From Phycisphaerae bacterium (GTDB taxonomy: Bacteria > Planctomycetota > Phycisphaerae > UBA1845 > UTPLA1): a stretch of 33,233 nt of DNA. A program made the translations under genes and the position numbers. The notes beneath the pieces are model-generated. The model saw only the letters and a list, made by a program, of their open reading frames with translations. It did not search any database and was not told the DNA's origin. The stretch covers positions 1 to 33,233 of the forward strand of contig JAFGQA010000481.1 in assembly GCA_016935885.1 (NCBI GenBank). The letters run 5' to 3'. This document shows, piece after piece, positions 23,869 through 33,175 of the stretch (its first letter is position 1; each line of letters starts with the position of its first letter).

Positions 23869-26619
23869 CTACGGCAGCCAATTCGGCCACGTCGGATCGC
23901 CATCCAGTTTTCGGACGAAGACCTTGGCCAAGTAGCTGTAGTCATCATAGTCGAAGGTCCGCTCGCACCGACGAAGGTGGCCCAACGCCTGCCGGCGGTC
24001 ACCGCGGCCAAGGTCCTCCGCGGCGGCAAAGAAGTACGCCGCCGGCCAAAGCAACTTGTCGCCGCGCCGGTCGCCCGCCAACTGCTCCAAGTCCTGCAAG
24101 GTCCTGTGACCCCGACAGAGGGCGTAAGTTGCGTTGATCCAGCCGGGCGGTGACTCGGCACAAGACTCGCCATCGAAGACGTCAAAGTCGATCTCTCCGG
24201 CGTGTCCCGCCAAGACGCGGTCGGCCTCATCACCGTGACCCAGGATCCGAAGCATGCACGCGGACGACGTGACGGCCCGAAAATCGGTCGGCTCCGATGC
24301 GGCCATCGATCGGGCCAATTGCAAGGCTTCCTCCATCCGGCCCATCTCCGCGTGGATAAGGGCGGGCAGCGCCGCAGCGTACCAGATCTTCCTGACATCG
24401 CTGTCTGGGCAGTCGCGTCTTAGCGCATCGAGATCCTCCATCGCCTCGGCGAGTTGACCATCCCAGTACCGCAGACGCCAGCGGTATTGATGCAATTCGA
24501 CCTGCGAACTCGGCGTGTCGCAGCACTGCGCCCCTCGATCCCAGGCCGCGATGGCGTTGGAACAGTCCTTGCGAGCTTCCCAGTACTCCGCTTCGCACGC
24601 ATAACCGTGCGGGCTGTCGGGCTCCAGGTGCTGCGCTTCCTTCGCATAGAGCAGTGCCAACCTGAAATGCTCGTCCGCCGCATCCTGATCTCCCGCATGC
24701 TCATATATCTCCGCTGAGAGACGGTAGGCGATCGACAGAAGGTACCTCGGATAGGCCTTGTTCGCCTGCAAGACACACGCGCTTTGAAGGGCGTTCTTCT
24801 GCTCGCTGAACCACTCGTGCTTGCGATGGTGATACATCCAATGGTTGAGCGCGCGTCCAAGATGCACGTAGGCCTGCGTATAATTCTCCCGCAGATTGTA
24901 GGCCTTGCGGTAGGCGGCGACGGCTTCTTCGGGATTGTTGCGAACCACCGCCTGGGCATGGAAGAAATGCCCGGCGGCCGTGGTGGCGCCGCTGACCGCC
25001 TCGGCTCGGCTGATCCACTCATGGGACCTGCGGTTTTGCTGGTCGCGGCGGAGCGACCAGGCAAGGAGGTACATGGTCTCCGCGTCGTCAGGCCTTCGCA
25101 AAAGCGCCTGCTCCAAACGGCTAATGGCGAGCTTCGGATCATCCAGCAAGTGTGCAAGCGCGAAGGCCTTGTCATAGGCCGTCTCGTCGGGACCAAGCGG
25201 CTCGGCCTGCGCCAACCACAGACGCGCTCGTTCCGGAGCCCGGTAATCCTCATAGGCGAGCGTGTCGAAGGCACGATTCACTAACTCGCTGGCCCGTGCG
25301 TGGCGCGCCTCGATCGCCTGAATCGTAAACACCGATGCCACAACCACCAAAGCGAGGCTCAGCCCGATGATCGTCGTGATGGCACGATGCCGCCGGACCC
25401 ATTTGATCGCCTTTTCGATCTGTCCGACGCGGCGGCTCAGAATGGGCCGGTCCGCCGCATATCGCCGCAAGTCCACGGCCATGTCACCGGCGCTTTGGTA
25501 GCGACGCCGCTGGTCCTTCTCCATTGCCCGCAGGCAGATGGTCTCCAAATCGACCGGAATGTCGGCCCTCCACTTCCGCGGCGGACGGGGCTCGTCCGTG
25601 CAGATCCTGGCTATGATCTGCTCCCGGCTCGCCCCCAGAAACGGCCGTCGCCTCGCCAGCAGCTCATAGAAGGTCACACCCAGCGAGTAGATGTCCGTTC
25701 GGTGGTCGATCTTCTTGCGATCCGCGGAGACCTGTTCCGGTGACATGTAGGCAGGCGTGCCGAGCATCTCGCCGGTCACCGTCACGCTCGGCTCGTCCAG
25801 TAATCTAGCCAGCCCGAAGTCCACAATGTGCAGTTGTCCGTCGGCCCCCAGCAGCAGATTCTGCGGCTTGATGTCGCGGTGAACGACGCCTTGCTGGTGG
25901 GCATGTTCCAGACCTTCGGCCACACCCGCCACAAGCAATGCCAACCTGTGGTAATCCGCGCGGAGGCTGCCTGCGGCGGCATCTGGCTCCGGCCCCAATG
26001 TGCGTCGCACCGAGTCGGCCGGCTGTGGCACGCCCGTCCTGGTCGTGGAGCCCGTCCACCGTGGCACGATCATCGACGGGTTCTCCTGGAGCGCGCGGTC
26101 CAGGCCCTTGCCGTCGATCAACTCCATCGCGTAGTAGAAATGTCCCTCGTGGTCGCCCTGGGCGTAGACCGGCACGATGTTGGTGTGGTGTAGTCTCGCC
26201 GCCGCCTGGGCCTCTTTTGTGAAACGGGCGATCGCCTTCTTGGATTGGCACACTGTGCCGGGCAGCACCTTCAGCGCGACCACGCGATTGAGTGACACCT
26301 GCCTGGCGCGATAGACGATCCCCATTCCCCCGTGGCCGATCTCGCCGAGGATCTCAAAATCACCCAGCACACGGCCAGGGCGCCAGGCAATGGGCTCCAC
26401 CCCGGCGGCGGGAGACTCGCCGTGCCCGGTCGTTTGCCAGGATTGCTCCTGCCTGCGCCTGACATCCTCCATCGCTTCGAACAGATCCCGGGTCTCCTTG
26501 ACGTTCCGTCGACAGGCCGCGCAGCCATCGACGTGCGACTGGAGTGCTTGCGCCTGCTCTTCGTCGAGCTCTCCCTCGACGAAATCGAGCAGCATCTCTT
26601 CGACGGTCTGGCAGTTCAT
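23869..26619 (-). CDS. Ser/Thr kinase with anti-sigma-like zinc finger, TM helix and TPRs
   Basis: 916 residues. An N-terminal zf-HC2-like finger (HVDGCAACRR, near 29-38) is of the anti-sigma kind. The PknB-type kinase domain spans about 85-400: glycine loop GEIGHGGMG near 92-100, VALK lysine near 117, HRDIKPQN near 247-254, DFG near 267, and GTPAYMSPEQ. A membrane helix (about 414-434) is followed by about 480 residues of TPR-like repeats. So a receptor-style kinase with TPRs on the far side of the membrane, or a cytosolic scaffold. It starts 4 bases after the sigma-factor stop. The catalytic residues look intact. An earlier ATG at 26661 overlaps the sigma gene and is rejected. Confidence 0.93.
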   Translation of the reverse strand: MNCQTVEEMLLDFVEGELDEEQAQALQSHVDGCAACRRNVKETRDLFEAMEDVRRRQEQSWQTTGHGESPAAGVEPIAWRPGRVLGDFEILGEIGHGGMGIVYRARQVSLNRVVALKVLPGTVCQSKKAIARFTKEAQAAARLHHTNIVPVYAQGDHEGHFYYAMELIDGKGLDRALQENPSMIVPRWTGSTTRTGVPQPADSVRRTLGPEPDAAAGSLRADYHRLALLVAGVAEGLEHAHQQGVVHRDIKPQNLLLGADGQLHIVDFGLARLLDEPSVTVTGEMLGTPAYMSPEQVSADRKKIDHRTDIYSLGVTFYELLARRRPFLGASREQIIARICTDEPRPPRKWRADIPVDLETICLRAMEKDQRRRYQSAGDMAVDLRRYAADRPILSRRVGQIEKAIKWVRRHRAITTIIGLSLALVVVASVFTIQAIEARHARASELVNRAFDTLAYEDYRAPERARLWLAQAEPLGPDETAYDKAFALAHLLDDPKLAISRLEQALLRRPDDAETMYLLAWSLRRDQQNRRSHEWISRAEAVSGATTAAGHFFHAQAVVRNNPEEAVAAYRKAYNLRENYTQAYVHLGRALNHWMYHHRKHEWFSEQKNALQSACVLQANKAYPRYLLSIAYRLSAEIYEHAGDQDAADEHFRLALLYAKEAQHLEPDSPHGYACEAEYWEARKDCSNAIAAWDRGAQCCDTPSSQVELHQYRWRLRYWDGQLAEAMEDLDALRRDCPDSDVRKIWYAAALPALIHAEMGRMEEALQLARSMAASEPTDFRAVTSSACMLRILGHGDEADRVLAGHAGEIDFDVFDGESCAESPPGWINATYALCRGHRTLQDLEQLAGDRRGDKLLWPAAYFFAAAEDLGRGDRRQALGHLRRCERTFDYDDYSYLAKVFVRKLDGDPTWPNWLP

Positions 26620-26623
26620 AAGC

Positions 26624-27205
26624 TCATAAGGAGGAATCATCCAAGGCGCGAAGCTTCTCACGCAGCAGACGCGTCGCCTTCGCGATTCGGGCCTTGGTGC
26701 CCGAGAGGCTCAAACCGATGGCCTCCGAGACCTCCGCCCGGGACAGGCCCTGGAAGAAGTACATGATGACGACCTCCCGCAGGTCGTCTTCCATCGCGTC
26801 AATGGCAAGCTGCACGCGCCGGGTCCGATCCTGCTTGACCGCCCGGCCCGCTGGCGTTGTCAAGGGGTCTATCGGTACCGCGGAGCTCATCCAGATTTGC
26901 CGGCTGGACTGCAAGGCCGATAACCGCGCTTTGGGGTGCATTCTCCGGAGTTCGTCGATCGACTTGTTTCGGGCGACCTTATACAGCCAGCCGCGCAGGC
27001 TGCCGGTCGGCCGCGTTGCCCCGTCCGAACGACAACACGTCACGAGCACATCCTGGACGATATCCTCGGCCAACATCTCATTGTAAACCATCCGCTGGCA
27101 GAACGCGCGCAGCTCGGTTCCGAAGCGGCCATCGATCTCCGCGATCGCCGTGCTGTCGCCCCCTTGCAGGCGGGCCATCAATTCGTCATTTGGATCGGCC
27201 GGCAA
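26624..27205 (-). CDS. ECF-type RNA polymerase sigma factor
   Basis: 193 residues. Region 2 with AEDIVQDVLVTCCR and GSLRGWLYKVARNKSIDELRR, and region 4 with LREVVIMYFFQGLSRAEVSEAIGLSLSGTKARIAKATRLLREKL, the helix-turn-helix that reads the -35 element. A linker of about 40 residues separates them. The start is TTG at 27205, with GAGG 8 bases upstream; an ATG at 27178 has no ribosome site. It is directly followed by the kinase bearing an anti-sigma-like finger, a pairing known in planctomycetes, so the kinase probably controls this factor by binding or phosphorylation. The target promoters are unknown. Confidence 0.93.
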   Translation of the reverse strand: MPADPNDELMARLQGGDSTAIAEIDGRFGTELRAFCQRMVYNEMLAEDIVQDVLVTCCRSDGATRPTGSLRGWLYKVARNKSIDELRRMHPKARLSALQSSRQIWMSSAVPIDPLTTPAGRAVKQDRTRRVQLAIDAMEDDLREVVIMYFFQGLSRAEVSEAIGLSLSGTKARIAKATRLLREKLRALDDSSL

Positions 27206-27600
27206 GATCCAGACCTCAGTGAATGCCTATCCCAGAAACTCCATTCCAAAGAAAGGGAGAGGTACATCGGCATCGGCAGCAACAGGAAAACCACCGCAAC
27301 CCCAGTATGACATTATTCTCGATTCCTTGTAGCCGCGCAGAGGTCTCACACGTCATCCAGTTGGAGGATATGAACGTCTCGCCTCTGCCTGCGACGACCC
27401 TCCGGTCCGTGCGAGCCTACGGGTTACCGGTTCCTTCTCCTCTCCTCCTCTCTCCCGGCGTCGCAAGCTGCACGCCATTCCCCGGCACACCCGCCATCCC
27501 GGCGGATGTGCCCTGTTTATTCTAGCACAAGAACGGCCCCTGGGCGTCTGAAGACCTGACAGGCGGCTTCGCCGAGATCCGTGACACTTCCGGCGGCATT
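27206..27600. other. Intergenic region with strong hairpin upstream of sigma gene
   Basis: No gene recognised. GGCACA and TGTGCC (27484-27489, 27507-27512), with CCGCC/GGCGG inside, form an 11-pair stem with one mismatch and a 5-base loop. On the plus strand it is followed by CTGTTTATTCT, so it resembles a terminator, but no plus-strand gene precedes it. Also here is a 15-bp repeat at 27586-27600. Confidence 0.45.
27586..27600 (+). repeat. 15-bp interspersed repeat copy
   Basis: ACTTCCGGCGGCATT, identical to the copy at 12536-12550, preceded by ATCCGTGAC as at 21 kb and followed directly by the tandem hairpin-arm array. Confidence 0.6.
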
Positions 27601-27607
27601 CTATTCT

Positions 27608-27661
27608 GGGTGCCACTGGCGGCTTGGGTGCCACTGGCGGCTTGGGTGCCACTGGCGGCTT
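27608..27661 (+). repeat. Three exact 18-bp tandem repeats (hairpin arm)
   Basis: GGGTGCCACTGGCGGCTT repeats exactly at 27608-27625, 27626-27643 and 27644-27661. Only the third copy is followed by the complementary arm, so the first two look like slippage or array expansion of one hairpin half. Confidence 0.85.
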
Positions 27662-27672
27662 GTCCGCCAGTG
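27650..27672 (+). repeat. REP-like hairpin, copy 2
   Basis: CACTGGCGG (27650-27658) pairs with CCGCCAGTG (27664-27672) around CTTGT. Relative to the copy at 21063 the last pair of the arm changes from A-T to G-C on both sides, a compensatory change. Confidence 0.75.
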
Positions 27673-27703
27673 CAGGCTCTCCGCTGTGCGTATGAGGCAT
27701 ACG

Positions 27704-27766
27704 CACTGGCAGGCAAGCTGCCAGAGGCACCCGCGCGCATACGCACTGGCAGGCAAGCCGCCAGTG
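27704..27766 (-). repeat. Two inverted REP-like hairpins
   Basis: Copies in the opposite orientation at 27704-27726 and 27744-27766, each of two 9-base arms around GCAAG, within a near-identical longer repeat beginning GCATACG and ending GGCACC. Each has a single imperfect pair. Confidence 0.7.
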
Positions 27767-28101
27767 GCACCAGCCCAAACTGTCACGGAACCGCTTCACC
27801 TGACACTTCTCAATCTTCCGATGGCCATCCATCCGAGTTGTCCGTCTTCATGAGGGTGCAGATGTTGGTCCGCATGGCGGACCCTACGTCTCGATGTGGG
27901 AGGCGGAATGAACATGCCACGGCGATGGACACGTGGCGCGGGCCAGCCAACCCGGGAATAACACAGGCGAGTTCATTGCCTCACATGACACGAGTCCTGA
28001 CGAGTAGGAGGCCGAACAGTGCGTGGTTCGCAACTCGCTTCGCCGGCCTCGGTTGGTCAAGCAGTATTGGGTGTAAAGTGAACAGAAAGGGAGATGAAAG
28101 C
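27767..28101. other. Upstream region of the large surface-protein gene
   Basis: No separate gene. The frame of the following gene is open through here because of chance, but lacks protein character until 28102. GAGGCCG and CGGCCTC near 28007-28050 form distant inverted arms. No convincing promoter was recognised. Confidence 0.35.
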
Positions 28102-31100
28102 ATGAGAAGAAAAGTCATTTCGCTTGGAGTGGGTCTGGCTCTTTTGATGGCCATACCCGCGTTGGCAGACTGGAATCCCGAGCAGCCGTACAAATGGCTT
28201 CAGATGCCGGACCTCAGTCCGATGGGCATCGACGTCAGCGCGACACAGCCGTACATCCTGGCCGACGACTTCCTCTGCACGGTGACGGGGCCGATCACGG
28301 ACATCCACATCTGGGGCTCGTGGCTGAACGACCACATCCCGTTCGGGGACTTCCCGGACGCGGTCAGATTCACGCTGAGCATCCACAAGGACATCCCCGA
28401 TCCCGAACCCGGCAATCCAGACACCTACAGCATGCCGGGTGAGGTGCTGTGGGTCCGCACGTTCTACCCCGGTGAGTTTGCGGTTCGGATCTGGCAAGGC
28501 GGGATCGAGGAAGGCTGGCTCAATCCCCCGGCAGGCTACTGGTTCCCGGCGGATTGGACTTGCTGGCAGTACAATTTCTTCATTGATGCCGCTGACGCGT
28601 TCCACCAGGAAGGGACCTCCACGGAGCCAGTCGTTTACTGGCTGGACGTTCAGGCGGTTCCCGAAGACGCAGACGCCCAATTCGGTTGGAAGACCTCCTT
28701 GGACCACTGGAACGACGACGCCGTCTGGGGCCAAGGCATCGAGCCGTACCCAGGCCCGTGGTCCGAGTTGATCTACCCGCCTACGCATGAGATGCACGGC
28801 CAGTCCATTGACCTGGCGTTCGTGATCACCGGACAAGGGCAACAAGACGATCTCGACTTCGGTGACGCGCCCGAAGGCGTGCTGGCGTATCCGTCCCTGG
28901 GAGTGAACGGATGGTTTCCCACCTGCATGTACGTCCCGCCGGCCGGATGGATCCAGCACGGGCTGTGCTGGGCCTACTTCGGGCCGTCAGCCGACTTCGA
29001 GCCCGATGGCAATGGGGGCCTGTGCCCCTTCTTCGCCCCGTATGACAACGACGAGTGCTTCCAGGACGGCGACGCGGGGCTGCTGTTCCCCGAGGCGTTC
29101 ACGATCCAGGCGGGAGCTGTCACCCCCTGCCCCAACAGCAACGGCACACCGCTCGGCACGGCCTGCCAGACCGCCGTCTGGGGCACGGACATCGATATCC
29201 TGATCACCAACACGATGCCGGTCGACGGCCTCGTCAACGTCCTGATGGACTGGAATCAGGACGGCCAGTGGGCGGGCGGCTCGACATGCCCTGGCCCGGT
29301 GCCTGCTCCTGAGCATGTGCTGGTCGACTTCCCCGTGCCGGCGGGATACGCAGGGCCGCTTTCCGGCCTGAATCCGCCGCCATTCCTGATTGGCCCGGAC
29401 CCAGGAACCGGAGGAACCACCGGCTTCTACGTTTGGAGTCGGTTCTCCGTCACGGAGATCCCGGTGGGAGCCGGCTGGGATGGATCGGGGTCGTTCGAGG
29501 ACGGCGAGACGGAGGACTACCTCCTGTACGTCTTGACCGAGGAGGAACCCACCAGCGACCTAGGCGACGCGCCGGACAGCAGCAACAACTTCGCCGCAGT
29601 GATGACGGCTTACCCGCCCACGGGCGTGATGGCCGGCTACCCAACCGTTTTTGGCGCCGGATCCCCGCCGTATGGCCCCATTCACTGGCAGCCGCTCGCG
29701 GTGGCGTACCTTGGCGACGCCGTCACACTCGAACAAGAAGCGGACATCGGGTTGGATCAGGATCCGACGAATAACATCGATCCGCAGAACGATACACCGG
29801 ACCTCGATCTGGCGGACGACGGCGTCACCGTTCCGCTGACCCTGCCCCACTGCGATCCGCAGACCACGTTCGATTACACGGTGACCATCGTCGACAATAC
29901 GAAAGATCTGTACGTCAACGTCTGGTTCGATTGGCTTCGTGACGGCGACTGGGACGACACGCCCGAGTGCCCAGACGCCACGCTTGCCCCCGAGTGGGCA
30001 GTGCAAAACCAGCTTCTATCGGGTTTCCCCGCCCCTGGGCAGTACACGATCACCACGCCGCCGTTTGTGCCGTGGCATCCGACGGATCCACCGGAGGAGA
30101 TCTGGATGCGGATCACGATCTCGGAGCAGCGATGGCAATCGGCTGCTGGTCAGGGCTACGGCGGGAGCGGTCCGTCGGGCGGATACACCTACGGTGAGAC
30201 GGAGGACTACTACTTCCTCCCCGACGTTCCGCACGAACTTGGGCCGAAGTGGTCACAACTTCCCCACGGCCCCTACGAAGGCTTCGACGCGGCGTCGGAC
30301 CTCTGGTGGCAGGAGCCCGGCTCGACGGTCAAGTGGGAGCAGTTGCCTAATCCCGAGCTCCCGGGTATTCACGCCCACGACTGGTTCCAGGACCCCAGCA
30401 TGTACCGGATCATCCTGGCCGACGACTGGCTCTGCGAAGGTGGCGTGGTGACCGATTTCCACTGGTGGGGCGCCATCGAGGATCCCGGCGCGGGTGTTGC
30501 CGCGTTCCGGCTCAGTATTCACTACGAGACCGGGAACTGCCTGCCCGCCGATCCGCCGTACTGGTGGCGGAACGTTCCCATCACGCAAATCACGCAGACG
30601 CCCACCGGCATCTTCAACAGCGTCGGCCTCGAGATTATCCGGTACGATTACGACCTTCCCCAATCCGAATGGTTCTACCAGGAGCAAGGCCAGACGTACT
30701 GGTTCAACGTCTCGGCGATATCGGTGGATCCGATGCAGCCGCACGTCTGGCTGTGGCAGGAGTCGGCACGGGTGGTGCCTCCGGGCCACACGCTGTGCCC
30801 GGCGTCGCAGTGGATCGACCCGACCGCGCCGTACTGGCAGTGGATCACGTGGGCCGATGATCGATACAGCGACATGGCCTTCCGCGTGACGTCGAAGGAG
30901 ACACACGAAGAGGTCAACAAGGTCGTCGCCGACGATTTCATTTCGGACGGTCGCCCCATCGAGGCGGTCCGGTGGTGGGGCAGCTACCTCGATGAGCTTT
31001 TCAAGCCCGAGGAGCTGGTGGAGCCGTACGTCGTCGACGGCTGGTTCATTAGCTTCCACCACGCCGAGCCGGTGGTGAACCCCGACTGCCCACCTGACTT

Positions 31101-31854
31101 GATGGCGGGTGATCCGCATCCGACGGTGCTGGGCGTGTACTTCGCGCCGTTTAACGCGGTGCAGTGGTTCAACATGGGTTACTTGGACTGCTTCGGCGAG
31201 GAGGTGTACCAGTACTTTGTCGATCTTGAGCAGTGCTGCCTGCTGTGCGCGCAAACCGATCCGCGCGATGGCGCGACGCCGGCCCAGGATGAGGCGTTCT
31301 TTGAGGTCGCCAGCTTCGGCTACTGGCTGGATATCCAGGCCGTCGTTGGGGTGACCTGGGTCCCGCCGGCGTGTGGATACAACGACAGGATCCTCACGGG
31401 GCACGAGCCGTCGGCGACAGCGGTCGACCGGCACTTCTGGGGCTGGCACACGGGCTTTGGGCCCGGCGACCCCTGCGAGGCGGTGACCAAGGAGGCGTGC
31501 ACGGGACGGATCGTGGACTTCGGCCCGTATCCGCCCGAGTGCTGGGACTACGGCGACTGGGTCAAGCAGCCGTGGCTGTGCGATGAGCCGCCGCCACCGC
31601 AGCCGGTGCACATGGCGTTCGAGCTGCTGACGGGGGAACCCGACCCGTGTCCGACCTGCCCGGGCGACATGAACGGCGACGGCATCGTGAACGGCGAGGA
31701 CATCCAAGGGTTCGTGGACTGCTTGCTAGACCCCGTGGGCGCCCCGGGGACGTGGAACTGTCCGTGCGGTGACTTCAACTGCTCGAAGACAGTGGACATC
31801 GGGGACGTACCTGGATTCGTCGCCGAGTTGCTCAACACCACGGTGTGCCCGTGA
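28102..31854 (+). CDS. Large modular exported protein with GEVED and dockerin-like domains
   Basis: 1250 residues. Signal peptide 1-23 (VISLGVGLALLMAIPALA). Order: a planctomycete beta-rich module of the ADDF/W...WG kind (about 24-248), two GEVED-type domains (about 249-475 and 483-703, each ending GETEDY), two further copies of the first module (about 713-930 and 937-1180), and a C-terminal dockerin-like pair with Ca sites DMNGDGIVNGED near 1190 and CGDFNCSKTVDIGD near 1226. Probably a secreted or cell-surface structural or adhesion protein. GGGAG lies 8 bases before ATG 28102. The frame is open back to 27610 but reads through the repeats. Confidence 0.82.
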   Translation: MRRKVISLGVGLALLMAIPALADWNPEQPYKWLQMPDLSPMGIDVSATQPYILADDFLCTVTGPITDIHIWGSWLNDHIPFGDFPDAVRFTLSIHKDIPDPEPGNPDTYSMPGEVLWVRTFYPGEFAVRIWQGGIEEGWLNPPAGYWFPADWTCWQYNFFIDAADAFHQEGTSTEPVVYWLDVQAVPEDADAQFGWKTSLDHWNDDAVWGQGIEPYPGPWSELIYPPTHEMHGQSIDLAFVITGQGQQDDLDFGDAPEGVLAYPSLGVNGWFPTCMYVPPAGWIQHGLCWAYFGPSADFEPDGNGGLCPFFAPYDNDECFQDGDAGLLFPEAFTIQAGAVTPCPNSNGTPLGTACQTAVWGTDIDILITNTMPVDGLVNVLMDWNQDGQWAGGSTCPGPVPAPEHVLVDFPVPAGYAGPLSGLNPPPFLIGPDPGTGGTTGFYVWSRFSVTEIPVGAGWDGSGSFEDGETEDYLLYVLTEEEPTSDLGDAPDSSNNFAAVMTAYPPTGVMAGYPTVFGAGSPPYGPIHWQPLAVAYLGDAVTLEQEADIGLDQDPTNNIDPQNDTPDLDLADDGVTVPLTLPHCDPQTTFDYTVTIVDNTKDLYVNVWFDWLRDGDWDDTPECPDATLAPEWAVQNQLLSGFPAPGQYTITTPPFVPWHPTDPPEEIWMRITISEQRWQSAAGQGYGGSGPSGGYTYGETEDYYFLPDVPHELGPKWSQLPHGPYEGFDAASDLWWQEPGSTVKWEQLPNPELPGIHAHDWFQDPSMYRIILADDWLCEGGVVTDFHWWGAIEDPGAGVAAFRLSIHYETGNCLPADPPYWWRNVPITQITQTPTGIFNSVGLEIIRYDYDLPQSEWFYQEQGQTYWFNVSAISVDPMQPHVWLWQESARVVPPGHTLCPASQWIDPTAPYWQWITWADDRYSDMAFRVTSKETHEEVNKVVADDFISDGRPIEAVRWWGSYLDELFKPEELVEPYVVDGWFISFHHAEPVVNPDCPPDLMAGDPHPTVLGVYFAPFNAVQWFNMGYLDCFGEEVYQYFVDLEQCCLLCAQTDPRDGATPAQDEAFFEVASFGYWLDIQAVVGVTWVPPACGYNDRILTGHEPSATAVDRHFWGWHTGFGPGDPCEAVTKEACTGRIVDFGPYPPECWDYGDWVKQPWLCDEPPPPQPVHMAFELLTGEPDPCPTCPGDMNGDGIVNGEDIQGFVDCLLDPVGAPGTWNCPCGDFNCSKTVDIGDVPGFVAELLNTTVCP

Positions 31855-32013
31855 CCGGATGACTTGTCGCCGGTGAGATAGACCCCCCCGGTGGGATACA
31901 AATGGTGTCCCATCAGCCCCTCCGGTGCGAGTGACTGCGTGTGTTGCCCGGCAGCGCAGTCGCTCAAGCCGGGGGCCTGCGGCCTGAGGCCTGAGGCCTC
32001 AGGCTTGCCCTTT
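31855..32013. other. Spacer with terminator-like hairpin and intron insertion site
   Basis: After the stop, GGCCTGA-type heptamers (about 31981-31997) and CTCAGGCTTG (31998-32007) build a strong GC stem; GCCTGAGGCCTCAGGC at 31989-32004 is a perfect palindrome, and CAAGCC upstream (about 31963) can pair with GGCTTG. It is followed by CCCTTT. It is a plausible Rho-independent terminator for the surface-protein gene and the kind of site group IIC introns enter. Confidence 0.55.
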
Positions 32014-33175
32014 GTGCGCCGGGCACGGCGCGTGACTTGGAGGTCCTCTGGGAGCCCTGATCGCGGGTATCCCTAGCTGAACCGCAACTGCGGGATCGCG
32101 AGGTGCCGTGGGAAGGAAGCGGCAGGCAAAGCTCCGGCCCGAGGAACACGAAGCGCATAGGAGGCGGCCGTCTGGCGGACGAGAGGGCAAAGAGACTCGA
32201 AGTCCGAAGCGATCCGGACCGGACGGGCGTAGATGCGACGGGTGGATGGAGCGAAGGTCACGTGTCTTACCCCGGGAGATCTGTCGGTCTGCCCGTGAAG
32301 GCCGCGCTCAGACGAGCAAGGCCGAGGGCGAACCGCGTCGAGAGGCGCGGCGTTCGATCGGCAGAAGTCAGCCGAGGCCATAGTAGTCCCGTCGCACCGG
32401 GATGAAGGGCCGAACACAGGAAGCCGAACCGGCGCGAGCGTTCGATGTCCGAGACAGGCGCAGACCAGAAGGCTGAGATGCCCGAGCAGCCGCGGAGAGC
32501 AGGCGACGGAATCGCCGAGGATACGCGGTGCGCGCGTCAAGCGGATACGGCACGACCCGCAACAGCCGGGGACGAGGCTTCGTTGCTTATGGAGCAGGTG
32601 GTGCGACGCGGGAACCTTCTTGCGGCGCATCAGCGTGTGGTGCGTAACGGCGGAGCACGGGGTGTCGACGGACTGACCGTCGGGCAGCTCATGGACTACT
32701 GCCGGGCGCATTGGGCGCGCATTCGTCGGGAATTGCTTGACGGCACGTATGTTCCATCGCCAATCCGGAAGGTGGAAATCCCCAAGCCAGACGGGAAGGG
32801 CGTGCGGACGCTGGGCATTCCGACGGTGCTGGACCGGTTGATCCAGCAAGCGTTGCTGCAGGTTCTCCAACCCATCTTTGACGCGACGTTCTCCGCGGAC
32901 AGCTTCGGCTTCCGGCCGGGTCGGAGTGCGCATGACGCGGTCAGGCGTGCCCGCGAGCACATCGCGGCGGGTCACCGCTGGGTGGTGGACCTGGACCTGG
33001 AGAAGTTCTTCGACCGCGTGAACCACGACGTGCTGATGGCGCGTGTGACGCGACGGGTGAAGGACAAACGGGTGCTCCGTCTGATCCGCCGGTACTTGCA
33101 GGCGGGGATGATGGAGGGCGGCGTGGTCTCGCCGCGTGTGGAAGGGACGCCGCGGGGCGGCCCGCTCACGCCTCC
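32014..33175 (+). mobile_element. Group IIC intron, 5' part (truncated)
   Basis: The 5' end is placed at GTGCGCC (32014), fitting the GUGYG consensus, directly after a terminator-like stem, the typical target of class C introns. About 430 bases of structured GC-rich RNA precede the encoded reverse transcriptase. The reverse transcriptase homology stops near 33175, and no domain V or 3' splice site is seen before the window ends, so the element is either truncated or interrupted here. Confidence 0.7.

Noticed and set aside
27608..27766. Possible CRISPR array
   Set aside because: Units of 18 bp abut without spacers and the others are inverted hairpin repeats; no cas genes are present.
27610..28101. 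Upstream extension of the large surface protein
   Set aside because: It reads through tandem hairpin repeats; a signal peptide and ribosome site fit the start at 28102.
30253..31707. A 484-codon open frame antisense to the large surface-protein gene
   Set aside because: Composition is that of an antisense shadow, while the plus strand has signal peptide, repeats and Ca sites.
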